Assembly (NCBI GenBank): GCA_913049685.1
Contig: CAJWZD010000001.1
Coordinates: forward strand, 1-64,000
Direction of reading: 5' to 3'
Source: an uncultured Fidelibacterota bacterium
Lineage (GTDB): Bacteria > Fidelibacterota > Marinisomatia > Marinisomatales > TCS55
Length of the DNA stretch: 64,000 nt
In this document: in pieces, positions 38,194 to 47,758 of the stretch
Layout of the letters: the number at the start of each line of letters is the position of its first letter
Position numbering within the stretch: position 1 is the stretch's first letter
Notes under the pieces: generated by a model
Database searches by the model: none
The model's input: the letters and a program-made list of their open reading frames with translations, nothing else
Told to the model about the DNA's origin: nothing
Made by a program: the position numbers and the translations under genes

Positions 38194-39215
38194 AACAGAT
38201 TACTTTGTATATCCTCTTTATTTCTAGCATCTGTTTCTCACAGTTAGATAATACAGAAAGCATATCTAAAACCGGAACCACGTCAGCACAATTTCTGAAA
38301 ATTGGGGCTGATGCTCGTGGTGCTTCGATGGGAAATGCTTTTACTGCTATGTCAGGGGGTATTTCTTCGATGTACTGGAATCCTGCTGGAATGACATCCA
38401 TTAGAAAAATGGAAGCAGTTTTTCTAAGTTCAGATTGGATTGCAGGTATTACATATAATTATGCTGCTTTTGGTTTGAATTTAGGAAATAGCGGAATTAT
38501 TGGTTTCAGCATGACCAGCCTTTCTACCCCTGAAGACGTGGTGCGTACTGTTGAAAAACCAAATGGAACCGGAGAATATTTTGATGCGAACGACCTAGCT
38601 CTTAATATTAGTTATGCCAGAAGACTCACAAATAAATTTTCTTTAGGTGGAAATATTAAATATATACGACAAAGCATTTGGCATGCCAATGCAAATTCTG
38701 TTGCTGCTGACCTTGGCGCACTTTTCATAACACCATTTAATAATATAAGACTGGGTGCTAGTTTATCAAACTACGGATCAGATATGCAAATGTCAGGCAG
38801 GAACCAGAAGTTTAGCGTGGATCCAGACCCCATAAATGAAGGAAATGTTGAGTTTGTGAACGCCATGTACGAAACTGATAAGTTTCCTTTACCATTAATT
38901 TTTAGAGTAGGTTTATCTGGTGAAATCATTAATACCGATTTTACTCGACTTACGTTTGCAGTTGACGCACTTCATCCAAATGATAACCTTGAATGGGTCA
39001 ATCTAGGTTTTGAGTTTGCATCTAGAGATATGTTTTTTTTACGGGGTGGTTTTAGCACTTTGTTTAGGCAAGATACTGAGGAAGGATTAACCCTTGGATC
39101 TGGTTTTAATTATAGATTGCCCGGTTCATCTACACAAATAAAATTGGATTATTCTTATTCAGAATTTGGAAAGCTCAGAGACGTTCAACGTCTTTCAATT
39201 GGTATTCATTTTTAA
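38190..39215 (+). CDS. Trio 2 PorV-like outer membrane protein
   Basis: A 341-aa PorV/PorQ-type barrel: signal peptide (1-17), FLKIGADARGASMGNAF, SSMYWNPAGM, then SNYGSDMQMSG, PLPLIFRVGLS and AVDALHPNDNLEWVN, nearly matching the trio 3 protein (AVDAVHPNNNSEFVN). It starts in an ATGA overlap with the giant CTD gene. The 3' end overlaps the convergent DUF2834-like gene by 21 bases and no terminator is visible between the two operons. Confidence 0.85.
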   Translation: MKQITLYILFISSICFSQLDNTESISKTGTTSAQFLKIGADARGASMGNAFTAMSGGISSMYWNPAGMTSIRKMEAVFLSSDWIAGITYNYAAFGLNLGNSGIIGFSMTSLSTPEDVVRTVEKPNGTGEYFDANDLALNISYARRLTNKFSLGGNIKYIRQSIWHANANSVAADLGALFITPFNNIRLGASLSNYGSDMQMSGRNQKFSVDPDPINEGNVEFVNAMYETDKFPLPLIFRVGLSGEIINTDFTRLTFAVDALHPNDNLEWVNLGFEFASRDMFFLRGGFSTLFRQDTEEGLTLGSGFNYRLPGSSTQIKLDYSYSEFGKLRDVQRLSIGIHF

Positions 39216-39506
39216 GTTATTTAAAAAATACATTGGCATAGCCAACGATAAACCAACACCAAACATCATGAGAAAATATCTCAATGGGTGCGGTCCTCTT
39301 CCCATTTTAAAACTATAAATAATATATGCAGAAAAAGTAGTGCCTGCTACCCCAAGATCTGCTGCTATCATTCTTACTGCATTATTCTCAAACCAGGCGG
39401 AAAAAAATTGGCTTACGGTATATTGATCAACTAAAATTGACGAAAACATTGCCCAGTATGGTAATACTATTCCCATAATTGCTAAAACGATGTAAAAAAT
39501 TTTCAT
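39195..39506 (-). CDS. Small membrane protein, DUF2834-like
   Basis: A 103-aa protein with three predicted membrane segments (about residues 4-24, 45-66 and 75-95). The pattern of an N-terminal helix followed by a Pro/Tyr turn, FFSAWFENNAVRMIAADLG and a polar stretch before the last helix resembles the DUF2834 family, which has no known function. It is the last gene of the leftward run, 14 bp after the SRPBCC gene, and overlaps the convergent PorV-like gene end by 21 bases. Family call from memory of the pattern only. Confidence 0.6.
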   Translation of the reverse strand: MKIFYIVLAIMGIVLPYWAMFSSILVDQYTVSQFFSAWFENNAVRMIAADLGVAGTTFSAYIIYSFKMGRGPHPLRYFLMMFGVGLSLAMPMYFLNNLKMNTN

Positions 39507-39520
39507 TTACCCCTCCGTAT

Positions 39521-40042
39521 TTATTTTGAGAACCACTTGTGTGTACCAAAGTGATTTTTTGGTGTTGGTTTGTTATTTTCCATATGCCATTTAAGGCCAC
39601 CCAGAACTGAATCAAGATAAGAAGATAGCTGGGGCCTTATATACAATTCAAAAGGAATTCTATCATAAAACTTTAATCTCATATTAAAAATATAAGGATA
39701 TACTGATATAGAGAGACTGCAGCCTACAGGAGTCCTCTCATTTATTCTCCAGGACACAAAAGATTGTTTGTGTTTTTGATTTCCAATAACTAAATCATAT
39801 CCTGTATTTTTTTCCCATGCTACAAACTTTCTCTTTAGAATAAAACCTCTAATATAATGAATTTCGTCCTCGTGACGATTTTCTTCCCATGCGATCGTTG
39901 GATTTTTTTTACAAAACGGGTGGAAGAGTTCAAGATTTGACTCTTTAGAAATGGTTTCCCAGATTTTTTCTTTTGGGAGATCAAATTCTTTTGTTACAGT
40001 AACTGATCGTAAATAATTATTTGCTATGCTAGATACTTGCAT
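39521..40042 (-). CDS. SRPBCC (START/Bet v1-like) family protein
   Basis: A 173-aa protein with the SRPBCC opening: TVTKEFDLPKEKIWETISKESNLELFHPFCKKN, where a strand and the helix pair lead into the hydrophobic-pocket sheet, followed by the long C-terminal helix (about 130-160; IRPQLSSYLDSVLGGLKWHME). Such folds bind lipids or hydrophobic ligands or act as cyclases. No signal peptide, so probably cytoplasmic. It lies 5 bp after the CotH gene and 14 bp before the DUF2834-like gene at the tail of the beta-glucan run, with no clear link to glucan use. Confidence 0.78.
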   Translation of the reverse strand: MQVSSIANNYLRSVTVTKEFDLPKEKIWETISKESNLELFHPFCKKNPTIAWEENRHEDEIHYIRGFILKRKFVAWEKNTGYDLVIGNQKHKQSFVSWRINERTPVGCSLSISVYPYIFNMRLKFYDRIPFELYIRPQLSSYLDSVLGGLKWHMENNKPTPKNHFGTHKWFSK

Positions 40043-40047
40043 TTTTA

Positions 40048-43000
40048 CTATTTCAATAATACTATTTTTTTATAGTCAATGAAAGAGTCTGTTTTCAACG
40101 TGACTAAATATACACCACCTGAAACAGATACGTTCCGATCATTAATTCCGTTCCACAAAATTTTGTAATTACCGGGTGGTTTATTTTGGTAATGATATGA
40201 TAATATTTTTTGGCCTAACACATTTGAAATAATTATAGTCACATTGCTTTTCGTATGAATATTGTATGGTATTGTAACAGAATTATTAAAAGGATTTGGA
40301 TATGCTGATAAAAGCTTTGATGAGGTTGGGATTAATTTTTCTTCATCAGTACTCAAGTCAGTATCAAATACCGCTTCAAACGATGTAAAGTTTTCCACAT
40401 CTACATTCATTGATGCTAATGAGTCAGGAATACCTTTCCATTCCTTAAACTTATAGCCCGATCTTGGAACTGCGGTAACAGAAATTGGTGCTCCAGGGAA
40501 ATAATCACCTGACCATTGGTTGTCGATCACCAAAGTATTTAGCTTCACTTGCCCAGCGCCAATAGGGGTTACAGATACGCTAACTTGTTCATGTCTCGAT
40601 AATTGAAAAGTGCTTCTAATATGTCTTTTTGCATAATAGGTTCTTGAATCTGCAAACTGCTTTATTCTTGCTATTTCTGAATTCCAATTGATGTAACCCT
40701 GTCCCCATCGCTGGTGATGCTGATTGATATATTTACTAATACCGTTTTTTGTACTCTCGAGCTTGTCATTTAGATTTTTTGGTAAAAATATTGTATTTAA
40801 ATAGTCGCTGTAGGAGTTAATAAACTGATTTTTAAATGAACCATTTTCCATAAGTTTTCGAAATAAAAATGTGCTCCATGGTGGATTTGGCCATCCTGGG
40901 CCATTTGTCTCAAGCGCAAAATCTAAGGTGTTAAATCGTTCATGATCGCTCATCCATTTAGGAAATGCAAATCCATAATCAGTATCATATAGAATCCAGC
41001 GCCATTTTCCGCCTTCTCTTTCATCTCTCCAAAGTTTTACATTATTTCCTGGCCAATCTCTGTTGTCAACAAAAATTTGGATAATTTGATATTTAATATA
41101 CTCGTCAATGTCAATCCACTCTGAAACTATTTCATAAACCTCAGAATTAGAAATATCATTAGTTGATATATACTGAATTAACTCTAAAAAGTCGTTCTTT
41201 GATCCATGTATTAATTCGATATTATCTTCAAATCCCCCGTTATATGCTAAAAGATTAATGTTTTCTGTTGGTACATTATGATGAGAGGAAATAAAGTGTT
41301 CGTTAATTTTTTCTCTCATATTGTATATGCCCCAGTATTCCCCATTAATAAACCCAATTGCAGGTCTATATTGCTGATAATCAACTCCAGTTAGTTGAAT
41401 TACACTATTAATATAGCCATCACGGAGCATGGTCTGCTCCCAATCATTACCAGAATTTCTAAGAATAAAAGACTCATAATCTTCAACATCGCTATTAGGA
41501 AAAATTTGATAGTCAAATTTGCTGTCACCGTATTTTTTTCTGGCAAATAAAGAGAATGATTTTTGTGCATTACCTCTGCTCCACCCTCCAAAAATTTTAA
41601 TTCCAGCATTCGCTTTATAGCTTTGACCATCCGTTTCAAGAATTTCAAATTGTGCAGGCTTTTCCCAATCTTGCCAAAAATTTGCTCCAAAGTATGGAAA
41701 GTTAGGAGAAGCTGATAACCCTAAAGCATAGATACCAGAATTGGAATCAAACAGGTCTTTTGGATCTGCATTTAAAGTAATAACGGGAATATCAGGTTTC
41801 ACGCCAAACAAATAAGTTGCAGCCTCTACAGTGGAAGACATCCAGCCGGTTTGAATCGACCTTGCTCTAATGGGAGTATTGGAGCTAACTGTTAAAGGGC
41901 TTGTGTATACAAAGGAGTTTTCATTAGGAATAGAACCATTGAAAGTGAGATAAATTTTCGCATCAGCATTATTATGTGTAAGGGCAATTGTTTGTGGATT
42001 ATCGAAAAAGCCAGACTTAATCGAAAAAGCTGGAGAAGTTAAAAAGCCGTTGTAACCAGTTTCAGGATTTGGCTTTCCTGGAGACGGAACATCAAAAAGC
42101 TTCCAGTCTCGCCCTTGATGTGTCCTCCCTTTAGATTTGTCTGTAGGGATTGGTCCCGTAAAAATGGAGTCAATTATAGCGCCGTTATTATCTGACAAAA
42201 CTATATTTTCCCCAGATGACTTTATTTTAAAATTTGTATGGAGATATGTTGATGGCAAATTAATTCGCGCATCAGGTTTACGCATACTTTCATAGGTTGA
42301 AGTGTAGCCAATAGTTAAAAAGGGAATGCATGAAAGATCGGAAGAAGTATTTGAAAAATTATGTACTTCAATAGCTATAATATTTTGTCCGTTTTGAAAA
42401 GGAATCTGGTTTGGATCAACAATAATTTCTTCAGGAAATCCACCCTGGTAAATCTCAGCCTCATGTAGACCTGCAGCTGTCTGATTAAATGTAGTTGCAG
42501 AATTTTCGGGACCAAGATTACTTCGAGAAAATTCTTTTCCATTGATGTAGGCAACATATCCGTCATCGTAGTCTAGATGAAAAAGTATTTTTCCGATTTC
42601 TTCAGCGTTTTCTACAGTGAACGACTTCCTTATATAGACAGAAACAATTTGATTTAATATCGTATTATCATCATTGTCTCCGTATCCAAATCCACTTGGA
42701 CCTTCATTCCAATTTACAGCATTAAAGTTAATTGCATTCCAATTTGATGGCGGTTCGCTTGTACCAGGCCAATATTTCCAATTGTCTCCTACTGTAATTT
42801 CACCATCCCATGCAGTAACAATATTATTTTTATCTTTATCAGAAGCTAAAACCAAAAGATATTCGTTTGGCTCAATGATAATATCAGGAAATTTCCACTT
42901 AAATTTTTCAGAAATGTCGTCGCTTAATCCATATCCTCCTAAATTAACAGCGTTAGTATTTGCATTATAAATTTCAACCCAGTCTGGAGTGTCGCCATCT

Positions 43001-43101
43001 TCATCATAGAAAATTGAGCTATTGCTTGAAACGATTTCATTTATAACAAGGGATTGAGACAGAGCGAATGTGTTTAAAATTAGGAATAAGTAAAATTTCA
43101 T
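40048..43101 (-). CDS. CotH-kinase-domain secreted protein with lamin-tail domain and CTD
   Basis: A 1,017-aa secreted protein. Signal peptide (1-16); first half of a lamin-tail domain (about 18-110; LVINEIVSSNSS, DWVEIYNA); a jelly-roll-like segment (about 125-285; FHLDYDDGYVAYINGKEF); the apparent second half of the lamin-tail domain (about 295-345; LHTNFKIKSSGENIVLSD); a chitobiase C-terminal-like strand region (about 355-430); a CotH kinase-like domain (about 450-790; MREKINEHFISSHH, RWILYDTDYGFAFP); a divergent InlB-like beta repeat (about 850-920); and a type IX-like CTD (SAYPNPFNNSVTIPY). CotH proteins are atypical protein kinases in spore coats and elsewhere. It follows the GH5 gene by 15 bp. 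Its role is unknown. Confidence 0.85.
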   Translation of the reverse strand: MKFYLFLILNTFALSQSLVINEIVSSNSSIFYDEDGDTPDWVEIYNANTNAVNLGGYGLSDDISEKFKWKFPDIIIEPNEYLLVLASDKDKNNIVTAWDGEITVGDNWKYWPGTSEPPSNWNAINFNAVNWNEGPSGFGYGDNDDNTILNQIVSVYIRKSFTVENAEEIGKILFHLDYDDGYVAYINGKEFSRSNLGPENSATTFNQTAAGLHEAEIYQGGFPEEIIVDPNQIPFQNGQNIIAIEVHNFSNTSSDLSCIPFLTIGYTSTYESMRKPDARINLPSTYLHTNFKIKSSGENIVLSDNNGAIIDSIFTGPIPTDKSKGRTHQGRDWKLFDVPSPGKPNPETGYNGFLTSPAFSIKSGFFDNPQTIALTHNNADAKIYLTFNGSIPNENSFVYTSPLTVSSNTPIRARSIQTGWMSSTVEAATYLFGVKPDIPVITLNADPKDLFDSNSGIYALGLSASPNFPYFGANFWQDWEKPAQFEILETDGQSYKANAGIKIFGGWSRGNAQKSFSLFARKKYGDSKFDYQIFPNSDVEDYESFILRNSGNDWEQTMLRDGYINSVIQLTGVDYQQYRPAIGFINGEYWGIYNMREKINEHFISSHHNVPTENINLLAYNGGFEDNIELIHGSKNDFLELIQYISTNDISNSEVYEIVSEWIDIDEYIKYQIIQIFVDNRDWPGNNVKLWRDEREGGKWRWILYDTDYGFAFPKWMSDHERFNTLDFALETNGPGWPNPPWSTFLFRKLMENGSFKNQFINSYSDYLNTIFLPKNLNDKLESTKNGISKYINQHHQRWGQGYINWNSEIARIKQFADSRTYYAKRHIRSTFQLSRHEQVSVSVTPIGAGQVKLNTLVIDNQWSGDYFPGAPISVTAVPRSGYKFKEWKGIPDSLASMNVDVENFTSFEAVFDTDLSTDEEKLIPTSSKLLSAYPNPFNNSVTIPYNIHTKSNVTIIISNVLGQKILSYHYQNKPPGNYKILWNGINDRNVSVSGGVYLVTLKTDSFIDYKKIVLLK

Positions 43102-43116
43102 TCTGATATTCGAGCC

Positions 43117-45105
43117 TTACTTAACAAGAGTAATTTTTTCTTTAATCATTTTTTTTCCATCATCTATCGTTAGAAAATAGATACCATTAGATAGTTTTTT
43201 TCCAAATCTGTCCATATAGTTGAATTGGTAAATATTGTTTCCAACGGATGCCCTTGCATTATCACTCCACACCAATTGACCTTTTAAATTATAAACTCTT
43301 ACTTTGATATAATTTTCAGATAAAGACTCAAATGCTACATTTGAAGTGCTTGATGTTGGATTTGGATAAACCTTATGAGAAAATATTATCTCTCCATTTC
43401 TTGAGGAGTTTGAGGATATTTTTAGCAACTTTAAGTTAGCTCCTCCTCGAATTATGGAAAGCCTTATTTCCTTAATTCCTTTTTCAAGCTCAGCTTCACC
43501 TAATGGCGTCTCCACCCAAAGATCATAATCTTGTGTTATTGGTAATTTTTTTTCAGATATAATGAGTTGATTTTGCTTATTATACAAAGCGATTGAGGCC
43601 TCTGCTTGCTCTGAAGAAGAAATTATGCTAAAGTCATAAGTGTCATTTTTTAATACGTTAATAGTATACTTTAAAAACTCGCCTGATTCCGTGTGGCTTA
43701 CATGGTATTTTGATAATTTTGAGTCGCTTGAAACTTGAATATCAACTCCATCATTTCTATATGCCCATCCATTGTTCCATGTTTTGAGACCTCCTCCATT
43801 GGGTCTATTATCTATATAATCAAAATCAAAATAAGCCAATCCATTTGCACCCAAATCATAGTCAACTATATCTATTTTACCTGGTATAAACAATTCTTTA
43901 AATGGCAAGTTTTTCATTCCGTAGTTATCATCTAACAACGAGGCAATGACCCCTTTTTTGATCTCACAGTTTTCAAGCTTAAGGTTTTCAACCATATTAT
44001 TGAGTCCTAATTGAGCAGTCTCAGTAGAAGGTTTACCCCCGTCACCGTTCCAATATCTAGTAATTTCTTGATATACTGAATCAGAGGGTGATGATACAGG
44101 TCCTGTAATTGTGCCAATTTTTTTATAATTCCACCAGGCCCATCCTATATCATTTTTTTCCATAAGATTTGTTACTTCCATAAACCACTCGTTTGAGTTT
44201 TCACCAGCCTCGCCCAGCCACAATGGTCTGTTGGTTAGATTTCTAAAGTTGATTAAATACTGAATAGTGTTTTGATTTACTCTATTAAATACCATCCATG
44301 AATAATAATGGAAAGCCCAAACCATATTTTCATCTAAAGCAGGACCTAATCCCTCAAATGCCCGTGACCACATATTCCCATTTACGAATAAAGTATGATT
44401 TAGATCATATTTTCGAATGCGGTTTCTCATTCTTCTTTGCAGATTTCTAACTTGCCTGCCTCCATTAAATAAGACAGGTTCATTAAGCAAATCGTATCCA
44501 CCCATCCATCTTTCGGATGAATATCTGCGTGCAATTTCACCCCAAATATCTACAGCCCACTCCTGATTTTCTTCGCTATCCCATAATTTGGCTCCTTCAT
44601 CGCCATCAGCATTTTCATCGCCACTCTGTGATCCTGGAGCAACATGCATATCTAGTATGAGATAAATATTGCTTCGACTACACCAAGAAAGAACACTATC
44701 TATTATAGTAAAACCTTTTTCATCATAGCTGCCATAAACTGGGCTAAGGGTTTTATAATGGAATGGTAGCCTAACGGAATTAAAACCCCACTCAGCTAAT
44801 TGGACAATATCCTCCTCAGCAACATAGTTTTTTTCAAATTTTTCATAAAAAATTTTGGTAGAGTCTTCACCAATAAGCTCAACGATACGGTTCCGAATTG
44901 AAGTTGGCGAACCCCACGTACCAAGCATATATCCCTCTGGAACCAGCCAACCACCAAGACCCATTCCTTTTAATATTATTTTTTTTCCATCATTGCCGAA
45001 TACGTCTTTACCAACTACGTGTAAATACTGAGCATTTATAATTGAAGCTAGAAAAACAATGGATACAAATAATTTATAATTCGATCTTTTGATATACTCT
45101 AACAT
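43117..45105 (-). CDS. GH5 glucanase with CBM6-like domain and CTD
   Basis: A 662-aa secreted enzyme. Signal peptide (about 1-25); GH5 barrel (about 28-355) with NSVRLPFHY, catalytic acid/base Glu209 in YDLLNEPV and nucleophile Glu299 in WLGEAG; a spacer; a CBM6-like beta-sandwich (about 408-570; IDIVDYDLGANGLAYFD, WNNGWAYRNDGVDI), a family that often binds beta-1,3-glucan; and a type IX-like CTD (about 577-662; VYPNPTSSTSNVAF). The sequence near the nucleophile looks like exo-beta-1,3-glucanase-type GH5; exact specificity is inferred from the two GH16 neighbours. Its start overlaps the upstream GH16 stop by 32 bases; no later start leaves a signal peptide. Confidence 0.9.
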   Translation of the reverse strand: MLEYIKRSNYKLFVSIVFLASIINAQYLHVVGKDVFGNDGKKIILKGMGLGGWLVPEGYMLGTWGSPTSIRNRIVELIGEDSTKIFYEKFEKNYVAEEDIVQLAEWGFNSVRLPFHYKTLSPVYGSYDEKGFTIIDSVLSWCSRSNIYLILDMHVAPGSQSGDENADGDEGAKLWDSEENQEWAVDIWGEIARRYSSERWMGGYDLLNEPVLFNGGRQVRNLQRRMRNRIRKYDLNHTLFVNGNMWSRAFEGLGPALDENMVWAFHYYSWMVFNRVNQNTIQYLINFRNLTNRPLWLGEAGENSNEWFMEVTNLMEKNDIGWAWWNYKKIGTITGPVSSPSDSVYQEITRYWNGDGGKPSTETAQLGLNNMVENLKLENCEIKKGVIASLLDDNYGMKNLPFKELFIPGKIDIVDYDLGANGLAYFDFDYIDNRPNGGGLKTWNNGWAYRNDGVDIQVSSDSKLSKYHVSHTESGEFLKYTINVLKNDTYDFSIISSSEQAEASIALYNKQNQLIISEKKLPITQDYDLWVETPLGEAELEKGIKEIRLSIIRGGANLKLLKISSNSSRNGEIIFSHKVYPNPTSSTSNVAFESLSENYIKVRVYNLKGQLVWSDNARASVGNNIYQFNYMDRFGKKLSNGIYFLTIDDGKKMIKEKITLVK

Positions 45106-45913
45106 AATCTATTTTCATTTCGGTAGGAAAACTTGTTGTCTCATCAGGGCTTCCAGGCCAATCACCCCCGACAGCTATATTAATTAAAAGGTGAAATCTT
45201 TGGTTAAAAGGCCATGTTTTAAAATTATTGTTATTATCATTTTGAAAAGAATAATACTTATCATCATTGATAAAAAAATCTATTCTGTCTTCAAACCATT
45301 CGATCGCATAGACATAGAACGCTGTATCAACACTATCAAGTTTTAATGAGCCGCCTTTTTGGGTGTTTATTTTATGATTATATGACTCAGTATGAATACT
45401 GCCATGCACATGACCGGGGTCATAACCTACATGCTCCATGATATCAATCTCTCCGCTTTGAGGCCAACCGCCGTACATCCAATCAGTTGGCAACATCCAA
45501 ATCGCTGGCCAAATACCTTGACCCAGCGCTAATTTTGCTTTGACCTCTATTCTTCCATAACGCCAATCCCCTTTTCCGGACGTACGTAGACGAGCTGAGG
45601 TAAAATACCTTAGATTATTCGGAGAGCCCGTTCCTTGAGGAACTACTTTTGCACGGAGTACCAAGTTGCCATCTTCGATAAATGCTGTTGAATCGTTATC
45701 CGTATAAAATTGCAACTCATTATTTCCCCATCCATGTCCACCTATTTCATAGGACCATTTATCTAAATTCAATTCTGGATTTTTGAACTCATCGTTCCAT
45801 ATAAGCTCCCAGCCCTCTAGGTCCCATTCGTTACCAGCAGGTGTTTCGACTTTTTTCTTAGAATCTTCACATGCAACTAACGTAGCAATGATAAGTAATA
45901 TAAATCTTTTCAT
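45074..45913 (-). CDS. GH16 laminarinase-type beta-glucanase lipoprotein
   Basis: A 279-aa single-domain enzyme with a canonical lipobox LVAC (Cys15), so an envelope lipoprotein, probably in the outer membrane. The GH16 domain spans about 35-277: WNDEFKN, ELQFYT, GRIEVKAKL, WPAIWMLP and the catalytic GEIDIMEHVG with Glu155, Asp157 and Glu160. The extra Met between Asp and the second Glu is the beta-bulge form (ExDxxE) of laminarinases and related endo-beta-1,3-glucanases. It has no CTD, unlike its two enzyme neighbours, so it stays cell-attached by lipid. Start overlaps the upstream GH16 stop by 4 bases (ATGA). Confidence 0.93.
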   Translation of the reverse strand: MKRFILLIIATLVACEDSKKKVETPAGNEWDLEGWELIWNDEFKNPELNLDKWSYEIGGHGWGNNELQFYTDNDSTAFIEDGNLVLRAKVVPQGTGSPNNLRYFTSARLRTSGKGDWRYGRIEVKAKLALGQGIWPAIWMLPTDWMYGGWPQSGEIDIMEHVGYDPGHVHGSIHTESYNHKINTQKGGSLKLDSVDTAFYVYAIEWFEDRIDFFINDDKYYSFQNDNNNNFKTWPFNQRFHLLINIAVGGDWPGSPDETTSFPTEMKIDYVRVYQKIEL

Positions 45914-47739
45914 TTTACTAACGATATTTTTTGGATTTGAATATGCTGATCACTTGCCGCTCGAATGAAGTAGGTACCTGTTGGGGTATTTGTTGCATTC
46001 CACTGTAATGAGAATTTACCTTTAATTGTTCGATTGGCGACTAATAATTCGACCTGTTTTCCCAAAATATCTATGATGTCAATAGTTAAACTCTGGCCGG
46101 TCTCTGCTGCAATGGGTATTGTAAGGTTATTATTGAATGGATTTGGAAACGCTTTACCTAATTTAAAAATTGATGGCTTATTTCTATCGCTTTTGGTGTC
46201 TAAGCCAGAAGTTTTATTAATCATTAGTCCATTAAGAAATGGTCCAGCTGCTGCATAACCCTGTCCGTATAAGTTCAAGTCAAAATGAATATCTAAAACT
46301 CCGTCCGTTACAGGAACATATTTTATTTTCTTTTCTAGCGCGCTATGTTTTCCAACCTCTTGAGATACGTCTAAGTTTGTTATTTTTAAATCACCTTCAA
46401 CTAGAATATCAAATGATCGTTGATTTGGGGAATAGTGATTATCAGAGAACATCAAGGTAATATCGTAAACGCCCGGATCAATACGCACTTTATAGACTGC
46501 AATACGCTCAGCTGAAGATGAATAAATCCTATCTAAAGATGTATTTTTAATATTTACATTATCAACTCTTTGATGATTCCCGTTTAAATGACCGTAATCT
46601 TCGTATTCGTACCACCAAAACTTATCTGCCAAGAACCCGTCTGAGCTTTCTCCCCCAACGTTTACTTTTAATGGAAGGTTAACGGATTTTGTGTTAGAAA
46701 TAATTAGTATTTGACCGTTAATTGTATTCCCAAAGAGGTCATTTATTCCAGATAGAGAAATGCGGTGGGTTTTATTGTCTGCCATTCCTACAGTTGAAAG
46801 ATCAATTGTTCTTAAATCATAGTTTAGATCTATTTCGGCAATCTGTACATTATTTATTCGGTAATTTTGCTTATTCATTATTGATGTTGAATCAAGCTCT
46901 TCTGAAAATCGTATTGTAACCTTATTATCTCTTTTGTATCCGTATAGAGCTTTTGGTTCAATTTTATCCTGATATCCAAATGCATTGCCATAAGTTAAGC
47001 AAAGGATCATTTTACCATCTTTGAAAATGACATTCTCAGGTTGAAATTTTACTCTGTTTCCCGAAAAGGTATGGGTCGCTTTTTCCCATCTATCCGAATT
47101 AAAAGAATCAAAGTCATCTTTCCATTTTAATGTAAAATTATTCCCTGATCCATACGAACCAGTTCCAGGAGTATATTCATAATACGCTACGTTATCATAA
47201 TACGCGAATCGTGGGATAATTTCTTCATTCCATTTTCCAACCCAATCCTCATAAACGGGCACCCATAAATTCATCATTATTTTTTGAGGATACCTAAGAG
47301 TTGAAATATAGTTGTGAATTGGAAGATCTTGCCTGTAGAACTCTTTTCCATCAATAAACCATGCGACGTAGTTTGGAGTCCATTCAAATGCATAATCATG
47401 AAATTCACTATGAGCATTCAGATTGTTAATAAAGCTTTCTCTTAAGTGGCTTGATTGGCCTGGGGTTATTGTGTTCATATTGACAATGTTATCCCACCTA
47501 CCTAATACCTCAATATCGATCTCATTCCATATATGTGCGCCATTAATTAATTCATCCTGATACGTAAAAAAAGACGATACGAGCCCGTCACCTTGCGCAG
47601 ATTTCAATCTAGCTTCAAATCTACCATAGAGATATGATTCTTTTGTCCGTAGCTCTCCACCAAAATATTTTTGACTCACAATAAAGTTTGTCAAAAAATA
47701 TATTACGAAAAAGTATTTTAATGATTTATCCGAAGACAT
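45910..47739 (-). CDS. Circularly permuted GH16 beta-glucanase with malectin-like domain and CTD
   Basis: A 609-aa secreted enzyme; I start at ATG 47739 because a signal peptide follows (KYFFVIYFLTNFIVS) and the longer reading overlaps the previous gene. The GH16 domain begins in mid-fold (YFGGELRTKESYLYGRFEARL, 25-45), holds the catalytic NEIDIEVLG (Glu73, Asp75, Glu77; the regular ExDxE form of licheninases), and only then gives the strands normally found at the N-terminus (about 202-250; WKDDFDSFNSDRWEK, then DGKMILCLT). This order matches the natural circular permutant from Fibrobacter succinogenes. Then come an Ig-like domain (about 265-345), a malectin-like domain (about 350-515) and a CTD (AFPNPFNNNLTIPI). 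Likely an endo-beta-1,3-1,4-glucanase. Confidence 0.9.
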   Translation of the reverse strand: MSSDKSLKYFFVIYFLTNFIVSQKYFGGELRTKESYLYGRFEARLKSAQGDGLVSSFFTYQDELINGAHIWNEIDIEVLGRWDNIVNMNTITPGQSSHLRESFINNLNAHSEFHDYAFEWTPNYVAWFIDGKEFYRQDLPIHNYISTLRYPQKIMMNLWVPVYEDWVGKWNEEIIPRFAYYDNVAYYEYTPGTGSYGSGNNFTLKWKDDFDSFNSDRWEKATHTFSGNRVKFQPENVIFKDGKMILCLTYGNAFGYQDKIEPKALYGYKRDNKVTIRFSEELDSTSIMNKQNYRINNVQIAEIDLNYDLRTIDLSTVGMADNKTHRISLSGINDLFGNTINGQILIISNTKSVNLPLKVNVGGESSDGFLADKFWWYEYEDYGHLNGNHQRVDNVNIKNTSLDRIYSSSAERIAVYKVRIDPGVYDITLMFSDNHYSPNQRSFDILVEGDLKITNLDVSQEVGKHSALEKKIKYVPVTDGVLDIHFDLNLYGQGYAAAGPFLNGLMINKTSGLDTKSDRNKPSIFKLGKAFPNPFNNNLTIPIAAETGQSLTIDIIDILGKQVELLVANRTIKGKFSLQWNATNTPTGTYFIRAASDQHIQIQKISLVK

Positions 47740-47758
47740 GTTAGTTAGTTTCTTTATT

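Noticed and set aside
45910-47739. GH16 domain read as truncated at its N-terminus
   Set aside because: The missing strands are found after the catalytic part, so circular permutation explains it better than loss or a frameshift.
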